Below are positions 28,101-36,436 of a stretch of DNA of 64,000 bases, in pieces (the first letter of the stretch is position 1; each line of letters begins with the position of its first letter). The translations under genes were made by a program, and so were the position numbers. The notes under the pieces were generated by a model. The model did not search any database. It was not told where the DNA came from and saw only the letters and a list, made by a program, of their open reading frames with translations. The stretch is from Promethearchaeota archaeon (GTDB taxonomy: Archaea; Asgardarchaeota; Lokiarchaeia; Sigyniarchaeales; SOKP01): assembly GCA_019894855.1 (NCBI GenBank), contig JAGXNS010000002.1, positions 1 to 64,000 of the forward strand, read 5' to 3'.

Positions 28101-29023
28101 TTGATTAAACCATTATATAGACGAGAAAGTTTGTTTCTATTTGTATATAAAATATGAAATATGGCTAGAAAAATAGTAAAATAAAAAACTGCTCCAAGCT
28201 CCACACTAGTTAAGAAAGAACTATATGGGAATGTAAAACTTATAGCATAGACAAGTAACCCAACTCCTTCGATTCCCGCATAGGCTATTAAAATATTAGA
28301 ATCGTATTTCTTCAGTAAAATCATAATTGCAACTATAATAGGAAGAATTAAAAAAACGAAGTTAAAACCTCCCCAACTTAAAGCTAAATAACCAGAAAAG
28401 ATGCCACCTAAAACAGAATGATAGAATTTCCCTGTTCTCACTGTTTTAATAAAGAAATAAAAAGCCATTAAAGCAGCAAAAACACCGATAGTTTCATTAT
28501 CGAAAAACCCTGCCGTCGTTCGTTGCATGAAACCAGGGTTAAAAGCTAAAAAAAATGCAGCGACTAATCCGCATCTTCGATCGAGCGCTTCTTTCCCTAC
28601 CAGATAAATAGCAAAAACAGATGCTCCCCCCATAATCGCTGGAAAAAAGTAACATATATCATATAAAGATATTGGAATCCCTATAAAATTAAAAGCTTGG
28701 TAAATTGCTACTACAGTGAAAGTTAGTCCAGGTCTAAGGGTCCCCCGGGAAAAACCTTCAGGAAACCAACTTTTTATGTCGTGCCAATTAAAGTATTCAA
28801 ATACAGAATGCGTTGATAAATATTCTGCGTTGTAATATTGAATCCATGGGTCAAATGCTTTTATAAGGTAATTACCAGATATAATTGGTGAAAGTCTTAT
28901 TAAAATGGCTAAAAACACAACTAAAAAGAGAGCTAAGAAAAACACGATGTTAAATGTTTTTACTGTTATGGTTGCTCTTGCGCGATCTCTGAAATTTTTT
29001 AAAGATGGGTAAATAAAGGACAT
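25151..29023 (-). CDS. aglB: Dolichyl-phosphooligosaccharide-protein glycotransferase AglB/STT3 with long beta-sandwich tail
   Basis: 1290 residues. The N-terminal part (1-490) holds about 13 membrane helices with catalytic motifs: first acidic motif around D58 (FDPWIQYY), the second at 175-177 (DNE), an SVxE-type motif at 357-360 (SVAE), and WWDYGYW at 526-532. This protein transfers lipid-linked glycans to Asn-x-Ser/Thr of exported proteins. From about residue 700 to the end the sequence consists of repeated beta-strand modules (for example LKNTGSKDLTISDIKINGES, IKNTGDEEITLDKIYLNSTT and MVKNTGDIILGLDSIYLST), a CARDB/Ig-like architecture. Typical archaeal AglB is about 850-1000 residues, so this tail is unusually long. 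The tail should face outside. Confidence 0.93.
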   Translation of the reverse strand: MSFIYPSLKNFRDRARATITVKTFNIVFFLALFLVVFLAILIRLSPIISGNYLIKAFDPWIQYYNAEYLSTHSVFEYFNWHDIKSWFPEGFSRGTLRPGLTFTVVAIYQAFNFIGIPISLYDICYFFPAIMGGASVFAIYLVGKEALDRRCGLVAAFFLAFNPGFMQRTTAGFFDNETIGVFAALMAFYFFIKTVRTGKFYHSVLGGIFSGYLALSWGGFNFVFLILPIIVAIMILLKKYDSNILIAYAGIEGVGLLVYAISFTFPYSSFLTSVELGAVFYFTIFLAIFHILYTNRNKLSRLYNGLINTIKWALIPVITIFGVIIWVAPDLIPFGFGGRLVSVLSPLIRDSISVTASVAEHMPSSWSVFYYNTLIPLTLLPLGLFFLFKRANVADILLLTFLLLIFYFTGSMIRIILLFAPAACLVGAYGLVNVLKIFGSFYGEKRTGVSRKRKRQVKRMVGKSEIGAVYFIVGIMCMAQVMHASNIALTQLSQSQLAPGGQIHDWEETLTWMKTNLPGTSVVVSWWDYGYWITPIGNMTTVNDNGTINQTRMGMTGMAMMQTNEIYSAKVFRALQADYVLVYFGMLYPNLGGDEGKWPWMVRICNDNYQSYKNYGMEEDNWASNSVFVEDEYFNSTTGSPTSKWFQSQLVKLMFYGNPTAPPSDPNNPQTFTEYYQSQVNTLTDDQGNPYTTHIPIDGLYEFNVFKYAYISTNGMVKLFKLDYTALESSFQIQNPEVFDTGYATFKLKNTGSKDLTISDIKINGESYDFNLGKGIETNILNSNEEDLVWVDIKSSGNSFEINDVVNIEVEAQSIAVDSSPFTFTNDTSNLFVKEAREGDIRINKISSNVVQIDSSLSEINLEIENTGLSTVILKDFYIDNENNTLNNINYVSGTPILEPGQIASVNIANTLYPFYPLRTEHKIGVATPNGITDELILTSNYDGFKISILEESRIASPEALIATQTDFRNHVPINLEKTFAYTYDNGTTHVNLMVKNTGDIILGLDSIYLSTSSSWTSILNFGAFNLNPGQERSLTITASDYLTGIEVNDEIGIIVTANFDGDTKASDIGFVHTIIDKPDIEIIDSVEGHVASFIAANETGKILIKNTGDEEITLDKIYLNSTTSLSFTNDVIFEYGDITLDIQECALVSFNITGLALNSTNIVNVNITTNSSAQYNMDFPVFVDSTFYEINIDDTETTATIGGFVDIKIDNEGLFNLTVESIYINNTFISLSNFDVATYDIEAGDSIIFTISTDDLETIIGLVSNGEILNILVRTKEGAEDIHDEIVTT

Positions 29024-29211
29024 ATTTTTTCTTCTATATTATTGTTAAACGGTATAATCGTTATGAAATTTAAAAGATTTTAAAACATTAAAAGATTGTT
29101 TTTTAACAAATTAATTAGTCTTGATATTTTAACACAAACAAAATTCAATTATTATAAAAATCCTATTTCAAGCATAAAATTATTAAAATTTTAATGCTGT
29201 AATTAATAGGA

Positions 29212-30069
29212 ATGGAAAAAACGAGGTATATCTTTAAATTCTATTACATAGGGTCGAAAAAATATCATGGCTCTCAACGCCAACCTGATTATTTAACTGT
29301 TGAAGAATGTCTATTGAGCGCCTTAAAGGAGCGAAAATATATAAAAGATGATAAGACATCGGGTTTCGAAGTAGCAAGCAGAACCGATAAGTACGTTTCA
29401 GCCCGTGGATCTACTTTTTCTTTTGAGACAGAAAAAAAACCTATTTTAATGGAGATCAATACAGCTCTCCCAAAAAATATAGGAATCTGGGGGTATTCCG
29501 AAGTACCAATAGATTTTTTATCAAGATACAATGCATTGTATCGACATTACAAGTATATTGTTCCCTATTCAATTAACTTTCGTAGAAAAATAGCCTCAAA
29601 TAACCTAAACGAAATGATTAAAGCGTGTAGAACATTTGAGGGAAGACACGATTTTAGAAACTTTTTCAAACCAGAGAAAGATAATGAAAAAACGATTAGA
29701 GACATTATGTTAGCATCTTTGAGATTAGACGGTGATTTCCTAATTTTCGATTTCAAGAGTCGGGCTTTTTTAAGACAACAAATTAGAAGAATGATTGCTA
29801 AAATCTTTGAACTTGGTTTAGAAATAATTACATTTGAAGAGTTTTTAGATTTATTTAATCCCTCCAGAACTTACTCCTATCAACCCGCTGATCCCTTAGG
29901 ATTAATTTTATGGGATATTAATTACGGAAAAAAAATGCAATTTACAATTGATGCCAAATCAAAAGAGAGAATGAATAAATTCTTTCTGCGACAGGAAATT
30001 AAATTTTCAACCAAACAGAAATTATTCAGTCTTATGCAGCGTAACAATATTAGCGAGAAGGGCCTGTAA
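29212..30069 (+). CDS. truA: tRNA pseudouridine synthase TruA
   Basis: 285 residues. The catalytic Asp lies in VASRTDKYVSARG (TruA motif S/GRTDxGV), and the N-terminal FYYIGSKKYHGSQRQ plus the later motif SRAFLRQQIRRMIAKIF are also typical. TruA converts uridines in the tRNA anticodon arm (38-40) to pseudouridine. It runs convergent to the RFC small subunit and their 3' ends overlap by 48 bp (30022-30069). Confidence 0.93.
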   Translation: MEKTRYIFKFYYIGSKKYHGSQRQPDYLTVEECLLSALKERKYIKDDKTSGFEVASRTDKYVSARGSTFSFETEKKPILMEINTALPKNIGIWGYSEVPIDFLSRYNALYRHYKYIVPYSINFRRKIASNNLNEMIKACRTFEGRHDFRNFFKPEKDNEKTIRDIMLASLRLDGDFLIFDFKSRAFLRQQIRRMIAKIFELGLEIITFEEFLDLFNPSRTYSYQPADPLGLILWDINYGKKMQFTIDAKSKERMNKFFLRQEIKFSTKQKLFSLMQRNNISEKGL

Positions 30070-30993
30070 TTGAATTTCTTCCGTGCCTCCTTGACTTAAG
30101 CGGTACTCGAACTCCGCAAGGATTTTAGTTAGCTCTATTTTTACATCTTCTGACACATCTAAATCGTAAATTTCTCGATGTAAATTCTTAATGATATTTA
30201 TGCCTGACAATCCATACTCTCTTGTTATATCATTTAACAATTTTAGTGAAAATTGTAATTGCCCCTTAAGAGCTGTTTTAAGGACAACTCTGATCCGTTC
30301 GGGTGGGACTTCTCCAGCAACCCGGAAAACCACATCTTGGTCAATATTTTTAGAGATTGTTCCGCATGATTGCAGGTAATTTATAGCTCTTCGGCAATCT
30401 CCCTTAGATACATCAACTAAAGCGTTTAAACCATCAGGGCTAATGCTTATGTCCTCTTTGCTAGCAACGAATTTGACACGGCTTTTAATATCTTCGTTTC
30501 TCAAAGATGAAAAGCGGAAAACAACGCATCTAGATTGGATAGGTGGAATAATTTTATTAGAATAGTTACAAATTAATATCATTCTACAGTTCCGCGTATA
30601 CTTTTCCATTGTTCTCCTTAAAGCCTGTTGGGCTGGTGCTGTCATATTATCTGCTTCATCTAAAATTAGAATTTTAAAGGATATAATGGAAGGAGGTTTA
30701 GCTTTAGCAAAATCCTTGATATATGTTCTTATAACATCTATACCTCTAGCATCACTTGCATTCAGTTCTAAATATGTAAGATTAATTGCTTTTTTATTAC
30801 CGTATAATTCTCTGACCATTGCTAATGCAGAAGTAGTTTTACCAGTACCGGCGGGACCAGCGAATATAAGGTGTGGCATCGATTTATCCTTTACGAATTG
30901 CTTCAATCGTTTAATAATTCCTTCTTGGTTAACCACATCACCTAATAAGCGAGGTCTGTATTTTTCCACCCATGGTTTGTTTTCAACTGACAA
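30022..30993 (-). CDS. rfcS: Replication factor C small subunit
   Basis: 323 residues. It begins WVEKYRPRLLGDVV, with Walker A GPAGTGKTT, Walker B ILDEADNMT, a sensor stretch (NYSNKIIPPIQSRC, with the SRC motif) and the family C-terminal region. RFCS and the large subunit load PCNA onto DNA. Its last codons overlap the 3' end of truA. The large subunit gene is not in the window; PCNA is 13 kb away. Confidence 0.96.
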   Translation of the reverse strand: MSVENKPWVEKYRPRLLGDVVNQEGIIKRLKQFVKDKSMPHLIFAGPAGTGKTTSALAMVRELYGNKKAINLTYLELNASDARGIDVIRTYIKDFAKAKPPSIISFKILILDEADNMTAPAQQALRRTMEKYTRNCRMILICNYSNKIIPPIQSRCVVFRFSSLRNEDIKSRVKFVASKEDISISPDGLNALVDVSKGDCRRAINYLQSCGTISKNIDQDVVFRVAGEVPPERIRVVLKTALKGQLQFSLKLLNDITREYGLSGINIIKNLHREIYDLDVSEDVKIELTKILAEFEYRLSQGGTEEIQLQALLANIVTLHKTE

Positions 30994-31110
30994 TGTAACA
31001 CCAAATATAAATAGATTTACAAATAATAAATAAAAAAATACTATTAAGAATTAAAGTTTCTTTATTTATTATTATATACAACTTTAAAAAATGGATGAAG
31101 AAACGATACA

Positions 31111-32415
31111 ATGACAGATTATAAAATCACGAAAATTAAATCTCGATGGATTTTAGATTCACGGGGAAACCCTACCGTCGAGTCTGACGTGTTTGCGGGA
31201 AAAACTTATTCAAGAGCTGCAGTTCCTTCTGGAGCATCAACGGGAATTATGGAAGCTTTAGAATTACGAGACGGAGGAGACGCTTTCTTGGGTAAACATG
31301 TTACTAGTGCAGTATCTAATGTAAACTCTATAATAAGTAATAAACTACAAGGTTTTGATGTTCGAGAACAAACCAATATTGACGAGGAGATGATAGCAAT
31401 TGATGGCACGGAAAACAAAAGCAACTTAGGTGCCAATGCAATACTTTCAGTATCTTTAGCTGTTTCAAAGTTAGCTGCGTATCTATCTGAGAAACCCTTA
31501 TATTATTATCTCTACGAATTAGCATATGGAAAATCAAGGGAAGACTTTTTATTACCAATACCGTCATGTAATATAATTAACGGGGGAGAACACGCTGGAA
31601 ATGACTTAGCTATACAAGAATTTATGATTTTACCTATAGGTGCTGATTCATTTTCAAACGCAATTCAAAATGTCGCAGAAGTCTATCAAAACTTAAAAAA
31701 GCTACTGAAACAGAATTATGGCGCTTCCGCAATTAATGTAGGCGACGAAGGGGGATTCGCTCCAAATTTATCGACAACTACGGAGGCTGTAGATATAATT
31801 ATAGAAGCTATCGAAGCGGCAGGTTTTATGATGGGCACCGATTTCGTACTTGGAATGGACGCAGCAGCAAGTGAATTTTACGAAGATGGAATGTATAACA
31901 TTGACGGGAAAAATCTCACAAATGAGGAACTAATGGAATATTACTTGAATTTAATACACGAATACCCATTTAAATCCATTGAAGATCCATTTGATGAGAA
32001 AGATTTTAGATCTTTTTCAAACCTAACAGCTAAGGTTGATAGATCGATCCAAATTGTCGACGACGATCTTACTGTTACGAATATAAAAATATTGAAAAGA
32101 GCGATAGATGAAAAAGCAGGTAATGCCTTATTACTAAAAGTTAATCAAATAGGATCCCTAACGGAAGCAATAAAAGCGGCTAAAATGGCATTTAATAGTG
32201 GGTTCAATGTAATGGTATCGCACCGTTCAGGGGAAACTGAAGATAGTTTTATTGCAGATTTAGCTACAGGTCTTTGTACGGGACAAATGAAATCAGGTGC
32301 CACATGTAGGAGCGATAGAACCTGTAAATTTAATCAACTACTTCGCATAGAAGAAGCATTAGGTTCTAAAGCAAAATACCCCAAAAAATTTGATTCGTGG
32401 AAGAGTTACATGTAA
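31111..32415 (+). CDS. eno: Enolase
   Basis: 434 residues. Active-site motifs: SGASTG (flexible loop), GDEGGFAP, metal ligands in MDAAASEF, SIEDPFDE and DDDLT, the catalytic Lys in LLKVNQIGS, and SHRSGETED. Converts 2-phosphoglycerate to phosphoenolpyruvate in glycolysis/gluconeogenesis. Start ATG 31111. Divergent from rfcS (117 bp between). Confidence 0.97.
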   Translation: MTDYKITKIKSRWILDSRGNPTVESDVFAGKTYSRAAVPSGASTGIMEALELRDGGDAFLGKHVTSAVSNVNSIISNKLQGFDVREQTNIDEEMIAIDGTENKSNLGANAILSVSLAVSKLAAYLSEKPLYYYLYELAYGKSREDFLLPIPSCNIINGGEHAGNDLAIQEFMILPIGADSFSNAIQNVAEVYQNLKKLLKQNYGASAINVGDEGGFAPNLSTTTEAVDIIIEAIEAAGFMMGTDFVLGMDAAASEFYEDGMYNIDGKNLTNEELMEYYLNLIHEYPFKSIEDPFDEKDFRSFSNLTAKVDRSIQIVDDDLTVTNIKILKRAIDEKAGNALLLKVNQIGSLTEAIKAAKMAFNSGFNVMVSHRSGETEDSFIADLATGLCTGQMKSGATCRSDRTCKFNQLLRIEEALGSKAKYPKKFDSWKSYM

Positions 32416-32421
32416 TTTTTC

Positions 32422-33075
32422 TTAACTCTCTCTTTTTCTTTTAAATCTGTAAATATTTACATTAATTGATTTAGTTTTTTGTTTGTGAAATTGATATGTC
32501 TTACTAAGCTTCAAGTGATAAGGAAATACATAATCGATCTCCCAATTATATTTTTTTACAAATGTCGAGATAAATTGGTGTACATTTGGATTTGCGAGAT
32601 GTATCGAGTATACAACCTGTGAGATGTTAAACGCTTTCGCTAAAAAAAAGCGATCAGCAGTTTTTTTTTGGACTCCAAAAGGAGGATTCATAATAGTAGT
32701 AATAAAAAGCCCCTCTGGATTCACATTTCGAAAAAGTTCAAATTGATTTATATCAGAACAGATAGGGGAGATAATAGATTCTAAACCGTATCTACGGATG
32801 TTATTTTTTAATATCTTTAAAGCATTGAAATCTATGTCTACACTTACTACATAATGAGCTTGGAGATACGCACACGCTATTGATAATCTTCCGGTTCCAG
32901 CCCCTAAATCCAAAATCAACCGGTTTTTAACGTCGTTAAATTCGACTCCTGCGAAGAAAACAATGTCGACAGCACTTTTTGCATCAATGCAATATTGTTC
33001 TAACTCTATAATAGGATTCGAAAATCCTTCAGTTTGCTGAAGTAACGATATTAAATCTCTCTTGTTTATCGTAAT
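32422..33075 (-). CDS. METTL5-like N6-adenine methyltransferase (unusual start)
   Basis: SAM-dependent methyltransferase with the SAM loop LILDLGAGTGRL, VDIDFNAL and catalytic NPPFGVQ. The conserved METTL5-like N-terminus (LISLLQQTEGFSNP, then LEQY) lies upstream of the only TTG (32919), so the gene must begin higher up. In that stretch there is no ATG, GTG or TTG; candidates are ATT 33075 and ATA 33069. An in-frame ATG at 33096 opens MENRF and is closed by TAG before this region. So either AUU/AUA is the start or TAG is read through. The eukaryotic relative methylates an adenine of small-subunit rRNA. Start uncertain; family call good. Confidence 0.8.
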   Translation of the reverse strand: MTINKRDLISLLQQTEGFSNPIIELEQYCIDAKSAVDIVFFAGVEFNDVKNRLILDLGAGTGRLSIACAYLQAHYVVSVDIDFNALKILKNNIRRYGLESIISPICSDINQFELFRNVNPEGLFITTIMNPPFGVQKKTADRFFLAKAFNISQVVYSIHLANPNVHQFISTFVKKYNWEIDYVFPYHLKLSKTYQFHKQKTKSINVNIYRFKRKRES

Positions 33076-33185
33076 CGCCTAAAATCTGTTCTCCATAATA
33101 TATTTTATGAAAAATTATGAAAAAATTTAATTATTTTAATTAATAATAATTAAATAGAGAAATTAAAAGATTTTTGTTGAAATTT

Positions 33186-33782
33186 ATGAAAGAATCTAAG
33201 AAAAATAATGAAATAGTTCTTACGGGTCAATATTTAGGTGTTGTAGAAGAATACTTACCGGATAAAAAGTCTACTTTCGTAAGAGATGGCCAAATTTTTG
33301 CCACTAAAACAGGAATAGTCAGTATCGATAAACAACGAAGAGCTATAGAGATTAAAAGTCACCAAGACGAAGATCGAAAAATAGTAAAAATTAACGATAT
33401 TATAATAGGAACGATTCAATTTCTAAGACTTTATTCAGTTGGTATTAGTTTTGCTACTATCAATAATAAAATTCATTTTAATAGTTCTTACTTTGGCAAT
33501 ATCCATGTATCTAATATATCCCATAAGTTTATTGAAAAAATCGCAGATGCATATCAAATTACCGATATTGTCAGAGCTAAAGTTATTAAGCAAGAACAAA
33601 ATGAATACAGCTTGAGCACCGTAGGTAATGATCTAGGTGTTATCCATGCTGATTGTAGCATATGTGGATCAACTCTTGAGAAAATAGGACAAAATAAGTT
33701 GAAATGTTCACGATGTGGAAACACTGAAAATAGGAAATTAGCTAGCGATTATGGAAATGTTAAAGAAAATCTAAGATACTAA
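33186..33782 (+). CDS. csl4: Exosome complex RNA-binding protein Csl4
   Basis: About 198 residues. N-terminal domain (GQYLGVVEEYLPD, then GIVSID), an S1-type RNA-binding middle (VKINDIIIGTIQFL, then YSLST) and a C-terminal zinc ribbon (CSICGSTL...KCSRCGN, four Cys). The cap subunit binds RNA entering the archaeal exosome. An in-frame TTG at 33174 is four codons upstream of the ATG I chose (33186). First gene of a run of five same-strand genes that includes rpo11, a common archaeal arrangement. Confidence 0.9.
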   Translation: MKESKKNNEIVLTGQYLGVVEEYLPDKKSTFVRDGQIFATKTGIVSIDKQRRAIEIKSHQDEDRKIVKINDIIIGTIQFLRLYSVGISFATINNKIHFNSSYFGNIHVSNISHKFIEKIADAYQITDIVRAKVIKQEQNEYSLSTVGNDLGVIHADCSICGSTLEKIGQNKLKCSRCGNTENRKLASDYGNVKENLRY

Positions 33783-33843
33783 ATCGGTTAACTTCTTTTT
33801 AATACATGTTTAGATGAATAGAAATAAACAATGAGGATTTATT

Positions 33844-34065
33844 TTGGGTAACCGTGGAGGCAGAAAAGTTATGAATTTCTATAATTCAAGAGGAGAGTTA
33901 GCGAATATTGTAAAATTTCTTGAAGAAGTTCAAAAAAAAATAAATTATCTTAATCTAAATTGTAAAGTGGATGGAAAAGTAATTAAAATCACATTATTTG
34001 GACCAAGAGACCTTCAATATTTAGCAAGTGAAAGATTAAGGGAGCTAGCTAACCAATATTTATAA
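33844..34065 (+). CDS. Small protein between csl4 and rpo11 (73 aa)
   Basis: TTG start at 33844 preceded by GAGG; an internal ATG at 33871 also has a GGAGG nearby, so the start is uncertain. The protein begins with a glycine-rich segment (MGNRGGRKVMNF), then one helix (ANIVKFLEEVQKKINYLNL) and a beta-helix end (VIKITLFGPRDLQYLASERL). Not recognised; the C-terminal pattern is faintly like a Pcc1-type fold but too short to call. Position in the csl4-rpo11 cluster suggests a role in RNA processing or transcription. Confidence 0.55.
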   Translation: MGNRGGRKVMNFYNSRGELANIVKFLEEVQKKINYLNLNCKVDGKVIKITLFGPRDLQYLASERLRELANQYL

Positions 34066-34147
34066 AGATGCTTATCTAGTTATTGTTTTAAAACCAAAAA
34101 ACATTTATTTAATTATAGATTAGAGAACTTAGTTTTGGTGGATTATT

Positions 34148-34636
34148 TTGGCAAAAAAAAAAGCTGAATCGAAAGATGAAAATTTAGATACTGATGAAAA
34201 AGACTTACTTGATGATGAAGAGATAGAAAGTCACTATCCAGATTTATCAGATGATTCAAAAATAAAAGAGGAATCAGTCTCTATAGATGTAGTTGACGAT
34301 GAGGACGAAGATGAAGAAGAAGGTTTTGAAATTGAACCCGAACCCGAACAAACTTATAAATTTTTAACACTAGGCTTAAAAAAAGGTTTTAGGGACGATG
34401 ATTACACGTTATCCGTAGAAGGCCAATCGCACGGATTTTGTAACATTTTTGTTAAACTTCTATTAGAAACTGAAGGTGTAAATTCAGCAGCGTATAAAAT
34501 CACCAAATTAGTTCCTCCAGAAATATTCATTAGGTTGGAAGATGGCTATGAAATAAAAAAAATTCTTTACAAGACGATAGAAACCTTGAGAACAGAAGTT
34601 GGAAAAGTCGAAAAAGTGTTTAAAAAACTCATGTAA
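34148..34636 (+). CDS. rpoL: RNA polymerase subunit Rpo11 with acidic N-terminal extension
   Basis: 162 residues; start TTG 34148 with SD GGTGG. The C-terminal ~95 residues are Rpo11/Rpb11 (KFLTLGLKKGF, then LSVEGQSHGFCNIFVKLLLE and PPEIFIRLEDGYE). Rpo11 pairs with Rpo3 to nucleate polymerase assembly. The first ~65 residues are a strongly acidic tail (for example VDDEDEDEEEGFEIEPEPEQ) that the usual archaeal subunit, about 90-100 residues, lacks. It lies 82 bp after the previous gene in the csl4 cluster. Confidence 0.9.
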   Translation: MAKKKAESKDENLDTDEKDLLDDEEIESHYPDLSDDSKIKEESVSIDVVDDEDEDEEEGFEIEPEPEQTYKFLTLGLKKGFRDDDYTLSVEGQSHGFCNIFVKLLLETEGVNSAAYKITKLVPPEIFIRLEDGYEIKKILYKTIETLRTEVGKVEKVFKKLM

Positions 34637-34696
34637 ACCTCTCTTTTTTGTATTTGTATGAAAACTTTATAAGAAATTACTGCTCTTCTATTCTTA

Positions 34697-35149
34697 ATGC
34701 CATACGATTTTTTGTTAAAGGATATAAATTCCATTCTAACCTGTAAGTCGATAGGGACAGATAAAGGGTTAGCGAAAATAGGAGACGGTGTAGTTAATCT
34801 TACTTACTCAATAGCAAAATCTATTTTTTTAACTAAAGTTAACAAAAACAATAAGAGTATAAGAACGGGATTAAAAGTAAGTAAAAAAATTCTGTCAGAA
34901 GCTCTAAAAAAAGCCGATATGAAAAAATTTTCAAAAAGTAGGGCAGACGCTCACGACCTTGCTGACACCGTTGAGGCACTTATTGCATACGTATGGTTTT
35001 GTGATAAAATGACGATAGAGGATATGGTTAATTTTCTCGCCGATTCTTTAAGTGGTGATCTATACATTAGAAGCGAGGAAATTCAAAACGCAACGATTGC
35101 CTTCACTAAACTGCTGTTACACATTAAAAAGTTTCTACCCGAGAGCTGA
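34697..35149 (+). CDS. RNase III-like fold protein (archaeal small family)
   Basis: 150 residues. The helical layout with GDGVVNLTYSIAKSIFLTKV and RADAHDLADTVEALIAYVWF resembles the archaeal ribonuclease-III-like family (PF11469 type), in which an acidic/helical core forms a dimer. Whether it is catalytic is not known. Same strand as csl4 and rpo11, and the DUF99 gene starts 2 bp after its stop, so they are one operon. Confidence 0.6.
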   Translation: MPYDFLLKDINSILTCKSIGTDKGLAKIGDGVVNLTYSIAKSIFLTKVNKNNKSIRTGLKVSKKILSEALKKADMKKFSKSRADAHDLADTVEALIAYVWFCDKMTIEDMVNFLADSLSGDLYIRSEEIQNATIAFTKLLLHIKKFLPES

Positions 35150-35151
35150 GC

Positions 35152-35712
35152 ATGAAAGAATTCCCAATAACAATTGGAGTAGACGATGCGAAATTTAAAT
35201 TTGGTTCTGAATCACACACGACTGATTTAATTGGAGTAGTGTGTCAAGGTACGAGAATGGTTAGCATGGTCAAAAAAGAAATAACTATTGATGGAGATGA
35301 TGCTACGGAAGTTTTAATCGAACTTATAAGGCAAAATGAAAAACACGTGCAATTCATAATTACCGATACTATTACTTTTGGTGGTTTTAACATAATTGAT
35401 TTAGAAGAAATCTACAACGCTACGAATAAACCAATTATTGCTGTAACTGAAAAAGAAGTGGATCTTGATGCAGTTAAAAAAGCAATTTTAAAAAAATTCC
35501 CACAAAATAACATAGCTAAATTACGAAAAATTGTAAATGCAGGTAATTTGTATGAAACTGTAACTGAAACAGCGGGAGGGCTATCAAAAGTGTTTTTTCA
35601 TTCTAAAGGAATTTCATATACAGATGTTAATTCTTTATTTCAAAAAGTTTGCATCGATTCAAAAATCCCCGAACCCGTGCGCCTTGCTCACATAATAGGA
35701 AAAGCTTTATAA
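35152..35712 (+). CDS. DUF99 family protein (endonuclease V-like fold)
   Basis: 186 residues: MKEFPITIGVDDAKFKFGS, then TDLIGVVCQG, EITIDGDDATEVL, ITFGGFNIIDLEEIYNATNK and PIIAVTEK. This matches DUF99, which is related to endonuclease V/RNase H-like folds; the acidic VDD and DGDDAT residues are the likely active-site candidates. Function in archaea is undefined, with links to tRNA or RNA processing suggested by frequent exosome-operon context. Last gene of the cluster. Confidence 0.8.
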   Translation: MKEFPITIGVDDAKFKFGSESHTTDLIGVVCQGTRMVSMVKKEITIDGDDATEVLIELIRQNEKHVQFIITDTITFGGFNIIDLEEIYNATNKPIIAVTEKEVDLDAVKKAILKKFPQNNIAKLRKIVNAGNLYETVTETAGGLSKVFFHSKGISYTDVNSLFQKVCIDSKIPEPVRLAHIIGKAL

Positions 35713-35719
35713 TAAAGTT

Positions 35720-36196
35720 TTATTTGGTATGAATCTCATACTCTAAAATTTCTCTCATCCTTTGTTGTAACTCAGGTCTGATAGCTGACATTCCGTACGT
35801 TTTAACACCGCCTAATTTTTTCTGGATTTCCTTAGCGCTTAAGGCACCAGGTAGATCTTGCTTATTTGCGATTGCTATGATTTTAGTTCCTAAACTACGT
35901 TCAAACCTATTATAGATTTCCTTTGTTTGCTCTACATTTTTTTCAGTAGAATCACACACGATCACTGCTAAACCAGCTCCTCTGAGAAAATCCTGCCACA
36001 TAAACTTAAACCTATTCTGGCCTCCTAAATCCCAAACTGAACAATTTTGACCGTTCAAGATGGAATCTTCCACTTCTAGACCTACTGTAGGAGTTCTTTC
36101 CTCGGAGACCTCTCTCCCCTGCAACAAAGACAAAAGCGATGATTTTCCAACAGACTGTTCCCCTATCAAACATATCTTCTTCTTGGTTGTTAACAA
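35720..36196 (-). CDS. Arf-like small GTPase
   Basis: 158 residues with the Arf layout: G1 GEQSVGKSS, G3 WDLGGQNRF, the Arf-type G4 NKQDLPGA and G5 MSAIRPE. The bulge TPTVGLEVED matches the Arf switch I. The N-terminus is short (MLTTKKK) with no glycine-2, so no myristoyl anchor is predicted. Convergent with the DUF99 gene (8 bp between stops). The role in this archaeon is unknown. Confidence 0.9.
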   Translation of the reverse strand: MLTTKKKICLIGEQSVGKSSLLSLLQGREVSEERTPTVGLEVEDSILNGQNCSVWDLGGQNRFKFMWQDFLRGAGLAVIVCDSTEKNVEQTKEIYNRFERSLGTKIIAIANKQDLPGALSAKEIQKKLGGVKTYGMSAIRPELQQRMREILEYEIHTK

Positions 36197-36379
36197 AATT
36201 AACCCTTTCTAATTACGATTTATAATAATTAGAAAAGGCAAATAATCTTACAAAAATGAAAATAATATTCACATAACATGAAATTATAAAACTAATAGAA
36301 ATTGGATTACCAGAAAAAAGCAAATAAAAATAAATTAAAATTAAATATTAATTAAAAAAATCAAAGAAAGATTGTTTCT

Positions 36380-36436
36380 TTATTCTTCCCCTGTCTCAAG
36401 GTCTTTTACAATTCCCACGCATGCTGGTGATATTCT
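36380..36436 (-). pseudogene. Remnant of the C-terminus of an EF-1A gene
   Basis: On the minus strand, before a TAA at 36380-36382, the frame reads ACVGIVKDLETGEE, identical from CVG onward to the last residues of the EF-1A gene about 1 kb away. The matching codons differ at synonymous sites (for example GTG/GTA, GAC/GAT, CTT/TTA), so this is not a fresh copy; the amino-acid sequence was kept while the DNA changed. Upstream the similarity fades into unrelated residues and a stop, and no start or G-domain remnant follows. Probably an old, eroded second EF-1A copy. Confidence 0.6.
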
